Below are positions 10,023 to 19,997 of a DNA stretch of 64,000 nt, in pieces. Origin of the DNA: Ancylobacter sp. Lp-2. Its GTDB lineage: Bacteria; Pseudomonadota; Alphaproteobacteria; Rhizobiales; Xanthobacteraceae. The notes under the pieces are model-generated. The model was not told where the DNA came from, did no database searches, and was given only the letters and a program-made list of their open reading frames with translations. The stretch's first letter is position 1. Every line of letters begins with the position of its first letter. The position numbers and the translations under genes were made by a program. Location: contig NZ_JAJALI010000003.1 in the NCBI RefSeq assembly GCF_020523795.1, positions 434,001 through 498,000 on the forward strand, written 5' to 3'.

Positions 10023-10703
10023 CTAGAGCGGGGACTTGTCCGCCTCGCCCGCCTTCGGCCGCCCCGCCGCCGGCTCCGGCGTCCCGGCGCTGGTGTTGGC
10101 GACGCTGGTCTTGGCAACGTTGGTCTTGGCGAAGAAGGTGTAGGACAGGGTGATGCTGTTCACGCCCGTGGCGTCCGGATCGTCGGCCAGCGCCGGATCA
10201 ACGAAGAACACCACCGGCATGTCCAGCGCCTCGCCGGGCTGCAACGTTTGGTCGGTGAAGCAGAAGCACTGCATCTTGGCGAAGTGGGAGCCGGCCTGCG
10301 CCGGGGTGACGTTGTAGCTCGCCGTCGCGGTCGCCGGCGTGGAGCCGGTGTTCTCGACCCGGTAGAAGATCAGCTTGGTCTCGCCGAGCTTCACCGTCAC
10401 CGTGCGCTGCTCCGGCCCGAAGCGCCAGGACAGGCCGGGCGCCACATTGGCGTCGAAGCGGATCTCGATCTCGCGGTCGGAGGTGGCGGCGGGGGCGCTC
10501 GAGGCCACCTGGGTGGCGCCGCCGAAGCCGGTCACCCGGCAGAACAGCTGGTAGAGCGGCACCGAGGCATAGGCGGCGCCGACCATCAGCGCGACGAAGG
10601 CGACGCAGCCCGCCGCCACCAGCCCGTGCCGGCGCGCGGTGGCGCGGTCGGCGGCGGAATCGCGGTCCGGGCGGGACGTCTCGCTGGTCGGCGTCTCGCT
10701 CAT
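10023..10703 (-). CDS. ctaG: cytochrome c oxidase assembly protein CtaG/Cox11
   Basis: A 226-residue Cox11-type copper chaperone that delivers CuB to subunit I. It has a single N-terminal membrane anchor at about residues 28-48 (LVAAGCVAFVALMVGAAYA) and a periplasmic beta-sandwich domain. The copper motif CFCF is at residues 146-149 (KMQCFCFTDQTLQPGE), and the family signature VPLYQLFCRVTGFGG follows the membrane anchor. The C-terminal tail (TNVAKTSVANTSAGTPEPAAGR) is low-complexity. It is 7 bp from the small upstream gene at 10711 and is co-directional with ctaB. Confidence 0.96.
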   Translation of the reverse strand: MSETPTSETSRPDRDSAADRATARRHGLVAAGCVAFVALMVGAAYASVPLYQLFCRVTGFGGATQVASSAPAATSDREIEIRFDANVAPGLSWRFGPEQRTVTVKLGETKLIFYRVENTGSTPATATASYNVTPAQAGSHFAKMQCFCFTDQTLQPGEALDMPVVFFVDPALADDPDATGVNSITLSYTFFAKTNVAKTSVANTSAGTPEPAAGRPKAGEADKSPL

Positions 10704-10710
10704 CGGCGCC

Positions 10711-10941
10711 TCACAGCGGCCGGATCAGCACGGCGGGGCCGAGCTTCACGATGGTGACGACGTAGAACAGCAGGCACAGCGCGCCGAGCACGAGGGCGAT
10801 CGCCACCGAGCGCGAGCGGCGGCTGCGGCGCTGCTCCTCGGTCAGCACCACGCCGTCGAACGGCGGCGGGCCGGCCTTGGTCTCGGGCTGCCCTTTGGTC
10901 TCGGACAACGCATCGCGGCGCTGGGTCTCCGGCTCGGCCAT
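10711..10941 (-). CDS. small CoxF-like membrane protein
   Basis: A 76-residue protein with a charged N-terminal half (EEQRRSRRSRS) and one C-terminal transmembrane helix (VAIALVLGALCLLFYVVTIV). Small CoxF-type proteins of this layout sit between ctaB and cox11 in many alphaproteobacterial oxidase operons. The ATG at 10941 is preferred to the one 21 bp upstream because it has a strong AAGGGAG Shine-Dalgarno. The function is unknown. Confidence 0.8.
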   Translation of the reverse strand: MAEPETQRRDALSETKGQPETKAGPPPFDGVVLTEEQRRSRRSRSVAIALVLGALCLLFYVVTIVKLGPAVLIRPL

Positions 10942-10966
10942 GGTCAGGCTCCCTTGCGCCATCGGC

Positions 10967-11929
10967 TCAGATCCCGAGCCCGGAGAGCCAGGACGGCACG
11001 TGCAGCGCCTCGACCAGCAGCACCGCGAAGAGCGTGAACAGATAGAGGATCGAGAAGCCGAACAGCTGCTTGCACGCCTTGGTCGCCGCCGCGCCCTCGC
11101 GGATGCGGTACACCTTCACGGCGAGCGCCAGCATCATCGCCCCAGCGATGCCGGAGATGACGCCATAGGCGAGGCCGGCCATGCCCAGGAACCAGGGCGA
11201 CATGGCGAGCGGCACCAGCAGCAGCGTGTAGAGCAGGATCTGCCGCCGCGTCTCGTCCGGGCCGGCGACCACCGGCAGCATCGGCACGCCGGCGCGGGCG
11301 TAATCGTCGGCCTTGTAGAGCGACAGCGCCCAGAAATGCGGCGGGGTCCAGAAGAAGATGATCAGGAACAGGATCACGCTTTCGAGGCCGATGCCGCCCG
11401 AGGCGGCCGCCCAGCCCACCATGGGCGGGAAGGCGCCGGCAGCACCGCCGATGACGATGTTCTGCGGCGTCGAGCGCTTCAGCCACATCGTGTAGATCAC
11501 GACATAGAAGAAGATGGTGAAGGCGAGCAGCGCCGCCGCCAGTTCGTCGACCAGCAGGCCGAGCACGATCACCGAGCCGACCGACAGCGTCATGCCGAAG
11601 GCGAGCGCCTCGCGCGGGGTGATGCGCCCGGCGGGAATCGGCCGGCGCTTGGTCCGGCTCATCACCGCGTCGATGTCGGCGTCCCACCACATATTGAGCG
11701 CGCCGGAGGCGCCGGCGCCGATGGCGATGCACAGGAGCGCGGTGAAGCCGATCACCGGATGCACGTCGCCCGGCGCGCGCAATATGCCGACCAGCGCAGT
11801 GAACACGACGAGCGACATCACCCGCGGCTTCAGGAGCGCGAAATAGTCGGACGCCGAGGCATAGGACGGCCCGTCGAGCGGGCGCTCCTTGGCGGTGAGG
11901 TCGTAATCGCGCGATGCGACGTCGGTCAT
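10967..11929 (-). CDS. ctaB: protoheme IX farnesyltransferase (haem O synthase)
   Basis: A 320-residue UbiA-family prenyltransferase that attaches a farnesyl group to haem b to make haem O, the precursor of haem a. The Asp-rich motif for Mg-diphosphate binding is [21 protein letters not shown], and the second conserved segment is [19 protein letters not shown]. About eight or nine transmembrane helices are visible across the protein. It lies directly between the small upstream ORF (four-base overlap) and the CoxF-like gene, inside the aa3 oxidase operon. Confidence 0.96.
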   Translation of the reverse strand: MTDVASRDYDLTAKERPLDGPSYASASDYFALLKPRVMSLVVFTALVGILRAPGDVHPVIGFTALLCIAIGAGASGALNMWWDADIDAVMSRTKRRPIPAGRITPREALAFGMTLSVGSVIVLGLLVDELAAALLAFTIFFYVVIYTMWLKRSTPQNIVIGGAAGAFPPMVGWAAASGGIGLESVILFLIIFFWTPPHFWALSLYKADDYARAGVPMLPVVAGPDETRRQILLYTLLLVPLAMSPWFLGMAGLAYGVISGIAGAMMLALAVKVYRIREGAAATKACKQLFGFSILYLFTLFAVLLVEALHVPSWLSGLGI

Positions 11930-12081
11930 CTCGTCACTCCAGCGCCGCGCGTGGCGGCGCCTGCGGCTTCACTGCGCCGCCGCGCGGGCGGCGCTTTCGT
12001 CGGAGACACCGCCCCGAGGGGTGGCGTTTGCGTTGTCTGCCGGGCAGGGCGCCGCGAGGGGCGCGCCGTCCGGTTGGTCAT
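11926..12081 (-). CDS. possible 51-residue ORF coupled to ctaB
   Basis: An ATG-started frame ([17 protein letters not shown]...) fills the gap between coxA and ctaB, and its TGA overlaps the ctaB ATG as ATGA. Upstream is a plausible Shine-Dalgarno-like GGCGGGACGG. The peptide is basic and Arg/Ala/Pro-rich with no domain, so it may be a real leader peptide coupled to ctaB or merely a chance GC-rich frame. Confidence 0.35.
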   Translation of the reverse strand: MTNRTARPSRRPARQTTQTPPLGAVSPTKAPPARRRSEAAGAATRGAGVTR

Positions 12082-12097
12082 CGGGTCCGTCCCGCCC

Positions 12098-13750
<1,653 letters not shown>

Positions 13751-13805
13751 TTAAATCCCTGGGCCCGACGAGCCCGCTCCGCTTCCGATCCGGCCCGCCG
13801 TCCCG

Positions 13806-14708
13806 TCAGCGGGCGGCCGGCAGCGGCGCATTCTCGTTGGCGGCGACACGGGCCGGGGCCTCGGCCGCCGCGAACTTCTTCTTGGCGTCCTCGACCCAGG
13901 CGGCGAAATCGGCCTCGCTCACCACGCGGACGGCCAGCGGCATGAAGGCGTGGTCCTTGCCGCACAGCTCCGAGCACTGGCCATAATACACCCCCTCCTT
14001 GGTCGCCTGGAACCAGCTCTCGTTCAGGCGGCCCGGCAGGGCGTCGATCTTCACGCCGAAGGAGGGCACCGCGAAGGAGTGGATCACGTCGGCCGAGGTG
14101 ACCTGGATGCGGACGTTCTTGCCCACCGGCACCACCACCTCGTTGTCCACCGCGAGCAGGCGCGGCTGGCCGGGCTGGAGGTCGGCGTCCTGCACGATCA
14201 TGCTGTCGAAGCCGAACGGGCCGTTGTCGGGATATTCGTAGGACCAGTACCACTGGTGGCCCGTCACCTTCACCGTGAGGTCCGCCTTGGGCAGGTCGAG
14301 CTGCAGGAACAGCAGCCGGAAGGAGGGAATGGCGATCGCCACCAGGATCAGCACCGGCACCACCGTCCACAGCACCTCGATGAGGGTGTTGTGGGTGGTG
14401 CGCGAGGGCACCGGGTTGGCCTTTTCGTTGAACTTCACCGCCACGATGGCCATCAGCACGGCCACCAGCAGCACCACCGCGACGATGATGGCGAGCAGGA
14501 AGAGATGGAAGGAGTGGATACTCTCCATCACCGGGGTCGCCGCGCCCTGGAAGTTGATCTGCCAGGGCGAGGGCTTGCCGGTGTCGGCAAGGGCCGCCCC
14601 GGCCAGTCCGAGAAGGCCGGCGGCGGCGCCGGCGAGCCCCGCGCCGGTGCGCAGGGCGGGGCTGATCCAGTTACGGCTGGTCCGATTATCGCTCGTCCGC
14701 CCGTTCAT
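13806..14708 (-). CDS. ctaC: cytochrome c oxidase subunit II
   Basis: A 300-residue subunit II carrying the CuA electron-entry site. The start is MNGRTSDNRTSRN (14708) with the Shine-Dalgarno GAGGGGAG; the longer frame upstream is not family-like. It has a signal sequence at about residues 19-41 (ending ALADTG), two transmembrane helices (about 67-90 and 108-130) and a cupredoxin domain. CuA ligands: His210, Cys245, Cys249, His253 and Met256 (CSELCGKDHAFM). The aromatic loop HQWYWSYEYPD is also present. It is the first gene of the oxidase operon; an FNR-type box lies 72 bp upstream. Confidence 0.97.
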   Translation of the reverse strand: MNGRTSDNRTSRNWISPALRTGAGLAGAAAGLLGLAGAALADTGKPSPWQINFQGAATPVMESIHSFHLFLLAIIVAVVLLVAVLMAIVAVKFNEKANPVPSRTTHNTLIEVLWTVVPVLILVAIAIPSFRLLFLQLDLPKADLTVKVTGHQWYWSYEYPDNGPFGFDSMIVQDADLQPGQPRLLAVDNEVVVPVGKNVRIQVTSADVIHSFAVPSFGVKIDALPGRLNESWFQATKEGVYYGQCSELCGKDHAFMPLAVRVVSEADFAAWVEDAKKKFAAAEAPARVAANENAPLPAAR

Positions 14709-15159
14709 CGCGATCGTCACTCCCCTCGACGCTCCGTCCTTCCGATCGATCCCCGGAAGACGGGGCCAGCCGGTCACATTTGATCTTCATCAAACACAAA
14801 ATAACCCACCGGGCAACGAAACAACCGCCTCTGCCTCTGCGACAAGACGTCGGGTGCCTGGAACGGTTCTACCCCCCGCGACACCCCTGTCCGGGCCCGA
14901 TTGAGCCCGTCCGGCAGGGGCATGAAGGCAACGTGAACGCAGGAAAACGCGGGAAGCGGGGCGCAAGGCCGTGAACCGGCCGCCGCATTCTTGACATCGC
15001 GTGGAAGCCTTGTAACCCCCTTGCGCCGCGGGGGTCCGATCGGGACCCGGGAAGGAGCGCCGTCGTCCGCGTGGCGATTCGCCCTTTCTTCACCGCTCGT
15101 TATTATCGTCGTCCCGGGTTTCGCCCGGAACGACTAATCCTGATTGGGAGACAAGGCCC
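14709..15159. other. divergent regulatory gap between coxB and ialB
   Basis: A 451-bp gap with no gene. It holds the FNR-type box at 14780-14793 and, on the minus strand just upstream of it, a possible promoter (TTGTTT, about 16 bp, then an ATTTTG/TATTTT-like stretch) that would place the box at or just after the transcription start. Nothing clear is seen in front of ialB except the start-proximal sequence. Confidence 0.4.
14780..14793. promoter_or_regulatory. FNR/FixK/Anr-type box upstream of coxB
   Basis: TTGATCTTCATCAA is an exact match to the FNR consensus TTGAT-N4-ATCAA and ends 72 bp upstream of the coxB start codon. An FnrN/FixK-class regulator probably adjusts aa3 oxidase expression to oxygen. 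Overlap with the likely start region favours repression, but that is inference. Confidence 0.75.
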
Positions 15160-15669
15160 ATGCGCGGCTTCCCGGCCCTCCACCCTGCCATTCTGGCGGT
15201 GTTCGTCCTGCTCGGCTTCGCCGGCGGGTCGGCGCATGCCCAGGGCGTCGTGCGCTCGGTGCACGGCGAATGGCAGATCCGCTGCGACACGCCGCCCGGC
15301 GCCCAGTCCGAGCAGTGCGTGCTGCTGCAGAGCGTGCAGGCCGACGACCGGCCGAATGTCGGCCTCACCGTCATCGTGCTGAAGACCGCCGATGGCCAGA
15401 GCCGCCTCCTGCGCGTGCTCGCCCCGCTCGGCGTGCTGCTGCCTTCCGGCCTCGGACTGAAGATCGACAACGCCGATGTCGGCCGCGCCGGCTTCGTGCG
15501 CTGCGTGCCGAATGGCTGCGTCGCCGAGGTGGTGCTCGACGACAAACTGACGCAGCAGCTGCGCACCGGGCAGAACGCCACCTTCATCGTGTTCCAGACC
15601 CCGGAAGAGGGAATCGGCATCCCGCTGAGCCTCAAGGGCTTCGGCGAGGGATACGACGCCCTGCCGTGA
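15160..15669 (+). CDS. invasion-associated locus B (IalB) family protein
   Basis: A 169-residue secreted protein of the IalB family, named for Bartonella but widespread in non-pathogenic Rhizobiales. The signal peptide covers about residues 1-28 (LAVFVLLGFAGGSAHAQG). The mature part carries the family features: an early pair GEWQIRCDTPPGAQSEQCVLLQS with two cysteines, then VRCVPNGCVAEV with two more, likely disulphide-bonded, and the end FIVFQTPEEGIGIPLSL-KGF. The role is unknown; it is probably periplasmic. The HAD hydrolase gene follows 11 bp downstream. Confidence 0.92.
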   Translation: MRGFPALHPAILAVFVLLGFAGGSAHAQGVVRSVHGEWQIRCDTPPGAQSEQCVLLQSVQADDRPNVGLTVIVLKTADGQSRLLRVLAPLGVLLPSGLGLKIDNADVGRAGFVRCVPNGCVAEVVLDDKLTQQLRTGQNATFIVFQTPEEGIGIPLSLKGFGEGYDALP

Positions 15670-15680
15670 CGGGGGCGGCG

Positions 15681-16301
15681 ATGGCTCCCTCCCCCCTTCC
15701 CCGCCTCGTCATCTTCGACATGGACGACGTGCTGCTGCATTACGATGTGGCGGCGCGCCAGCAGGCGATCGCCGAGCTCGCCGGGCTCGGCCTCGACGAC
15801 GTCGCCCGGCTGATCTGGGAGGACGGCATCGAGGATGCCGCCGATGCCGGCCGGCTCGATGCCGATGCCTATCTCGCCGCGATCTCCGCCGCGCTGCGCG
15901 TGCCGTTCGGCCGGGCGGAATGGGCCCGCACGCGGGGCCTCGCCATGACGCTGTTCCCGGACTCGGTGGCGCTGGCGCTCAGGGTGAGCCGGCGCACGCC
16001 AATCGCGCTGCTCACCAATAACGGGCACATCATGAAGGAGCATTTCGACCTTCTGGTGCCCGGCCTGCGCGACGTGTTCGGCCCGGCCATGCATGTCGCC
16101 GCCGAGTTCAACACCAAGAAGCCGGACCCGGACATCTACCGCCGCCTCGCCGCGCTTTACGGCGCCGCGCCGCAGGAGGCGGTGATGATCGACGACAAGC
16201 AGGTGAACATCGACGGCGCGCTGGCCGCCGGGCTGCATGCCCACCGCTTCACCGACGCCGCCGGGTTGGAGAGGTTTCTCGCCGGGCTCGCTCTTCTATA
16301 G
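15681..16301 (+). CDS. HAD family hydrolase
   Basis: A 206-residue HAD-superfamily hydrolase, subfamily IA-like, probably a small-molecule phosphatase. Motif I is DMDDV (nucleophile Asp within LVIFDMDDVLLHY), motif II is the Thr of ALLTNNG, motif III is the Lys of NTKKPDPDIY, and motif IV is MIDDKQVNIDGA. A helical cap lies between residues 15 and 80. The ATG at 15681 has GGGGGC upstream; a GTG at 15666 overlaps the ialB stop codon (GTGA) and is an alternative coupled start. The substrate cannot be predicted. Confidence 0.9.
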   Translation: MAPSPLPRLVIFDMDDVLLHYDVAARQQAIAELAGLGLDDVARLIWEDGIEDAADAGRLDADAYLAAISAALRVPFGRAEWARTRGLAMTLFPDSVALALRVSRRTPIALLTNNGHIMKEHFDLLVPGLRDVFGPAMHVAAEFNTKKPDPDIYRRLAALYGAAPQEAVMIDDKQVNIDGALAAGLHAHRFTDAAGLERFLAGLALL

Positions 16302-16776
16302 AGAAAGCCCGGCACGCCGCCCGATCACAGCCGGGCCAGCCGGTCGCGCCATGCCGCCGACGCGCATGGGGCTCGCGCGTGGGGCCACCTGCGCGCGCCC
16401 TTGAGCGACGCCGGACCGAGGCTGCCACAGCCCCCCTTCGCCTCTGGCTCCTTCCACTGGCTCGCCCTGCCCCAGCGCCGCGCCGGGGCCACTCGCCCGG
16501 CATGATCGGGGCCACCACCCCCATCCAGTGAGGCAGCGAAAGACGCGCGCAGCCGGCGCCACGCCCTCGGCCTCGCCTTTTCTTGCGCCGAAACAACAAA
16601 TACTTGCCCTGCGCCAGCTTCTCGTGTCTTCCGGCAATTGACGCCTATCGGGTATCCCGACAAAATCACGCCATTGTCGAATTGTTCTTCCGACCGCGTC
16701 GTTGACAACAACGACCGCGAAGTTGCGTCGCCGTGTTCTCAGCATTCACCGGATCATCGCAAGGGGGCGCATACCT
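16302..16776. other. 475-bp gap upstream of the Hint gene with an inverted repeat
   Basis: No gene is supported here; minus-strand frames translate to Arg/Gly-rich shadows. Base composition becomes less GC-rich from about 16570. A perfect 7-bp inverted repeat, GTCGTTG-acaa-CAACGAC, is at 16698-16715, and a weak promoter-like pair (TTGACG at 16638, 17 bp, CAAAAT) lies upstream, both plausibly serving the Hint-domain gene. Confidence 0.4.
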
Positions 16777-17670
16777 ATGGCGGACTACAGTATAATTGGC
16801 TCTTATAAAGTTACGTTTTCCTCCGGCACCCCGTCCACCATAACGACCATTCAAACATTCGCCCCAAACCCGACAACCGCCACGGATAACACCACCGACG
16901 ATGCGTTTTCCGTCGGTGAGTTCATCTATTATTCGGGTGACCCATTTGGGACCGGGTATTTCGATGTCTATATCGGCTACACGCCATATGGCTTCATCAC
17001 CGAACTCGCCGGCGACTACTACCTGAACACCGACAATCCCAGCCTGGCCCTCGGCACGGTTCTCTCCGTGACCGAGCAGGACCTGATCGTCTGTTTCCTC
17101 GCCGGCACGCGGATCGCGACGCCGGCCGGCGAAGCCGCCATCGACACGCTCGCGGCCGGCGATCTCGTGCTGACCCATGAGGGCACGGCGAAGCCGGTAC
17201 GCTGGCTGGCGCGGCAGACGGTCGCCACCGTCTTCGCCGATCCCTCCAGGGCCATGCCGATCCTGGTCCGCGCCGGCGCGCTCGGCGAAGGCCTGCCGAT
17301 GCGCGACCTCGAGGTCTCGCCCGATCATGCCCTGCTGGTCGACGGCACGCTGGTACAGGCCGCCGCGCTGGTGAACGGCACCAGCATCCGGCGCCGCAGC
17401 GCCATGCCGCCGACCTTCACCTACTATCACGTCGAACTCGACGACCAGTCGCTGATCCTCGCGGAGGGCGTGCCGGCCGAAACCTTCGTCGACAATGTGA
17501 CGCGCCGCCGCTTCGACAATTGGCAGGAGGCGCCGGAGGCGAGCGTCGCCGAGCTCGACCTCCCGCGCGTGAAGTCGGCCCGGCAATTGCCGCCCGCCCT
17601 CCGCACCCGCCTCGCCGAGCGGGCGCGACTGATCGGGAGCGACGCCCCCGAAGGAACCGCTGCGGCCTGA
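16777..17670 (+). CDS. Hint-domain (Hint_2) protein
   Basis: A 297-residue protein whose C-terminal two-thirds is a Hint_2-type domain, related to hedgehog/intein self-processing folds. The domain begins at the nucleophilic Cys of CFLAGTRIATPAGEAAID (about residue 109) and continues through VSPDHALLVDGTLV and YYHVELDDQSLILAEGVPAE. The first 108 residues are Thr/Tyr/Gly-rich (SIIGSYKVTFSSGTPST) and resemble nothing I recognise; they could be the processed or secreted part. The start at 16777 has AAGGGGGC upstream. Alphaproteobacterial Hint_2 proteins are often surface or calcium-repeat proteins; here the partner domain is short. Confidence 0.85.
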   Translation: MADYSIIGSYKVTFSSGTPSTITTIQTFAPNPTTATDNTTDDAFSVGEFIYYSGDPFGTGYFDVYIGYTPYGFITELAGDYYLNTDNPSLALGTVLSVTEQDLIVCFLAGTRIATPAGEAAIDTLAAGDLVLTHEGTAKPVRWLARQTVATVFADPSRAMPILVRAGALGEGLPMRDLEVSPDHALLVDGTLVQAAALVNGTSIRRRSAMPPTFTYYHVELDDQSLILAEGVPAETFVDNVTRRRFDNWQEAPEASVAELDLPRVKSARQLPPALRTRLAERARLIGSDAPEGTAAA

Positions 17671-17804
17671 CCGGACAGCGGCGGCCGACCGCTCGGGCGC
17701 GATTCGATATCCTTGAGACGACGGCCCCTATATAGAAGGCATGATCCTGCAATCCTGCCGGAGAGGGGCATCCATGACCGGGCGCCCCTCCCCCGAGTTG
17801 TCGC

Positions 17805-18734
17805 ATGCCTGAGCTGCCCGAAGTCGAAACCGTCCGCCGGGGCCTGGCCCCGGTCATGGAAGGAGCCCGCCTCGTCGAGGTGGTGGCGCGCCGCCCGGAT
17901 TTGCGCTGGCCGCTGCCGGAGCGCTTCGCCGAGCGGCTCACAGGGCGCCGCGTCGCCGGGCTGGGGCGGCGGGCGAAATATCTCGTCGCCGATATCGAGG
18001 CCGCGAACGGCCGGCCGGCCGAGGCGCTGGTCATGCATCTCGGCATGTCCGGCTCCTTCCGCATCGACATGCCGGCGACGGAACCGCACGCGCCCGGCGC
18101 CTTCGCCCTCCCGCGCTCGAAGGCGGCGGCGCATGACCATGTCGAGTTCGGCTTCGAGAGCGGCGCCCGCATCGTCTACAACGACCCCCGCCGCTTCGGG
18201 GCGATGCTGCTGGTGCCGCGGAACGAGCTGGAGGAGCACCCGCTGTTCCGCGACCTCGGGCCGGAGCCGCTCGGCAACGCCTTCGACGCCGCGACGCTGG
18301 CGGCGGCCTGCGCTGGCCGGCGCTCCCCCATCAAGGCGGTGCTGCTCGACCAGACCGTCGTGGCGGGGCTCGGCAACATCTATGTCTGCGAGGCGCTGCA
18401 CCGGGCGGGAATCGCCCCGGACCGGATGGCGGCCAGCCTCATCGGCGCCATCGGACAATCGGACGGCGGCGTCGCTCCCATCATACACCCCACTGCACCG
18501 CTCGACCGCCTCGTCGCGATCATCCGCGAGGTGCTGGAGGAGGCGATCCGCGCCGGTGGCTCGACCCTGCGCGACCACGCCCAGGTCGACGGCACGCTCG
18601 GCTATTTCCAGCACACCTTCCGGGCCTATGGCCGCGCCGGCGAGCCCTGCCTCACCCCCGGCTGCGGCGGTGTGATCGAGCGGCTGGTGCAGTCCGGGCG
18701 CTCCACCTTCCATTGCACGAGCTGCCAGAAATAG
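17805..18734 (+). CDS. mutM: formamidopyrimidine-DNA glycosylase
   Basis: A 309-residue Fpg/MutM bifunctional glycosylase/AP lyase that removes 8-oxoguanine and ring-opened purines. The catalytic N-terminus PELPEVE (Pro1 after Met removal, Glu2) is intact, followed by LGRRAKYLV with the phosphate-contact Lys, the helix-two-turn-helix region [17 protein letters not shown], and the C-terminal zinc finger with four cysteines (CLTPGCGG...FHCTSCQK). The family is usually about 270-295 residues; a short insertion near [19 protein letters not shown] explains the extra length. The next gene starts 13 bp downstream. Confidence 0.97.
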   Translation: MPELPEVETVRRGLAPVMEGARLVEVVARRPDLRWPLPERFAERLTGRRVAGLGRRAKYLVADIEAANGRPAEALVMHLGMSGSFRIDMPATEPHAPGAFALPRSKAAAHDHVEFGFESGARIVYNDPRRFGAMLLVPRNELEEHPLFRDLGPEPLGNAFDAATLAAACAGRRSPIKAVLLDQTVVAGLGNIYVCEALHRAGIAPDRMAASLIGAIGQSDGGVAPIIHPTAPLDRLVAIIREVLEEAIRAGGSTLRDHAQVDGTLGYFQHTFRAYGRAGEPCLTPGCGGVIERLVQSGRSTFHCTSCQK

Positions 18735-18747
18735 GGATGACGTACCA

Positions 18748-19521
18748 ATGTCTTACGAGAACATCCTGGTCGAGACCAACGGGCGTGTCGGCACCATCAC
18801 CCTCAACCGCCCCAAGGCGCTAAACGCCCTCAACTCGGCGCTGATCGCCGAATTGAACAAGGCGCTGGACATCTTCGAGGCCGATGCCGGCATCAGCGTC
18901 GTCATCCTCACCGGCTCGGAACGCGCCTTTGCCGCCGGTGCGGATATCAAGGAAATGCAATCACTTAGCTTCCCCGCTACCTATTCCGACGACTTCATCA
19001 CCTCGTGGGAGCGGCTCTCCCGGTTCCGCAAGCCGGTGATTGCGGCGGTGGCGGGATATGCGCTGGGCGGCGGCTGCGAGCTCGCCATGATGTGCGACAT
19101 CCTGCTCGCCGCCGACAATGCCCGCTTCGGCCAGCCGGAGATCCAGCTCGGCATCATGCCCGGCGCCGGCGGCTCGCAGCGCCTCACCCGCGCGGTCGGC
19201 AAGGCCAAGGCGATGGAAATGTGCCTGACGGGACGGACACTTACCGCCGCCGAGGCGGATATGTACGGCCTCGTCTCGCGCGTCGTCCCGCTCGCCGATC
19301 TGATGGGCGAGGCGATGAAGGTCGCCGACACCATCGGCAATCTCTCGCTGCCGTCGGTGATGATGACCAAGGAGAGCGTCAACCGGGTCTTCGAAACCAC
19401 GCTCAGCGAAGGCATCCGCTTCGAGCGCCGGCTGTTCCAGGCGCTGTTCGCCACCCACGACCAGAAGGAGGGCATGAGCGCCTTCGTCGAGAAGCGCAGT
19501 CCGAACTTTAACAACCGGTAA
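18748..19521 (+). CDS. enoyl-CoA hydratase
   Basis: A 257-residue crotonase that hydrates 2-trans-enoyl-CoA to 3-hydroxyacyl-CoA in beta-oxidation. The oxyanion-hole segments are [11 protein letters not shown] and [14 protein letters not shown]. The catalytic glutamates lie in the region [19 protein letters not shown], both conserved in short-chain enoyl-CoA hydratases. Length and ending ([14 protein letters not shown]) match the family. It is encoded directly after mutM and before rpsT, an arrangement common in Rhizobiales. Confidence 0.95.
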   Translation: MSYENILVETNGRVGTITLNRPKALNALNSALIAELNKALDIFEADAGISVVILTGSERAFAAGADIKEMQSLSFPATYSDDFITSWERLSRFRKPVIAAVAGYALGGGCELAMMCDILLAADNARFGQPEIQLGIMPGAGGSQRLTRAVGKAKAMEMCLTGRTLTAAEADMYGLVSRVVPLADLMGEAMKVADTIGNLSLPSVMMTKESVNRVFETTLSEGIRFERRLFQALFATHDQKEGMSAFVEKRSPNFNNR

Positions 19522-19537
19522 ACGCTGCCCGCCGCTA

Positions 19538-19566
19538 TTGACGCCGCGGCGCCCCCCGACTATAAG
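19538..19566 (+). promoter_or_regulatory. sigma-70 promoter for rpsT
   Basis: TTGACG and TATAAG are separated by exactly 17 bp (19538-19543 and 19561-19566), a near-consensus housekeeping promoter 109 bp upstream of the rpsT start. Confidence 0.75.
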
Positions 19567-19674
19567 CCCGCCACTCACGCAGGGCTCCCAACGGAGTGCC
19601 CGCTTCCCTTTTGTCACATGACATTCCTGCCGGTACGGCCCCGCTGGCCCGGCGACGATCGAAGAGGACGGCCG

Positions 19675-19941
19675 ATGGCCAATACGCCCTCCGCCAAGAA
19701 GGCGGCACGCAAGATCGCGCGTCGCACCGAGGTTAACGCGAGCCGTCGCTCGCGCATGCGCACTTTTGTGCGTAAGGTCGAGGAAGCCCTCGCTTCCGGC
19801 AACGGCGCCGCGGCGGCCGTGGCCCTGAAGGCGGCGGAGCCGGAGATCATGCGCGCGGCGCAGAAGGGTATCCTTCACAAGAATACCGCTTCCCGCAAGG
19901 TGTCGCGCCTGAGCCAGCGTCTCGCCAAGCTCAGCGCCTGA
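19675..19941 (+). CDS. rpsT: 30S ribosomal protein S20
   Basis: An 88-residue S20, a basic helical protein that binds 16S rRNA early in 30S assembly. The start is [13 protein letters not shown], which is the family N-terminus; the open frame runs further upstream but is not coding. Conserved stretches are [16 protein letters not shown] and [22 protein letters not shown]. It has its own promoter upstream and a strong intrinsic terminator 30 bp past the stop codon. Confidence 0.98.
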   Translation: MANTPSAKKAARKIARRTEVNASRRSRMRTFVRKVEEALASGNGAAAAVALKAAEPEIMRAAQKGILHKNTASRKVSRLSQRLAKLSA

Positions 19942-19970
19942 AACCTCGACGCGCGCAACCTGAAGTAGTT

Positions 19971-19997
19971 GAAAGCCCGGCGCTCTGCCGGGCTTTC
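19971..19997 (+). terminator. intrinsic terminator of rpsT
   Basis: A perfect 11-bp stem GAAAGCCCGGC / GCCGGGCTTTC with loop GCTCT; the 3' arm supplies the T-rich end (CTTTCTGCGTT). Confidence 0.85.
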
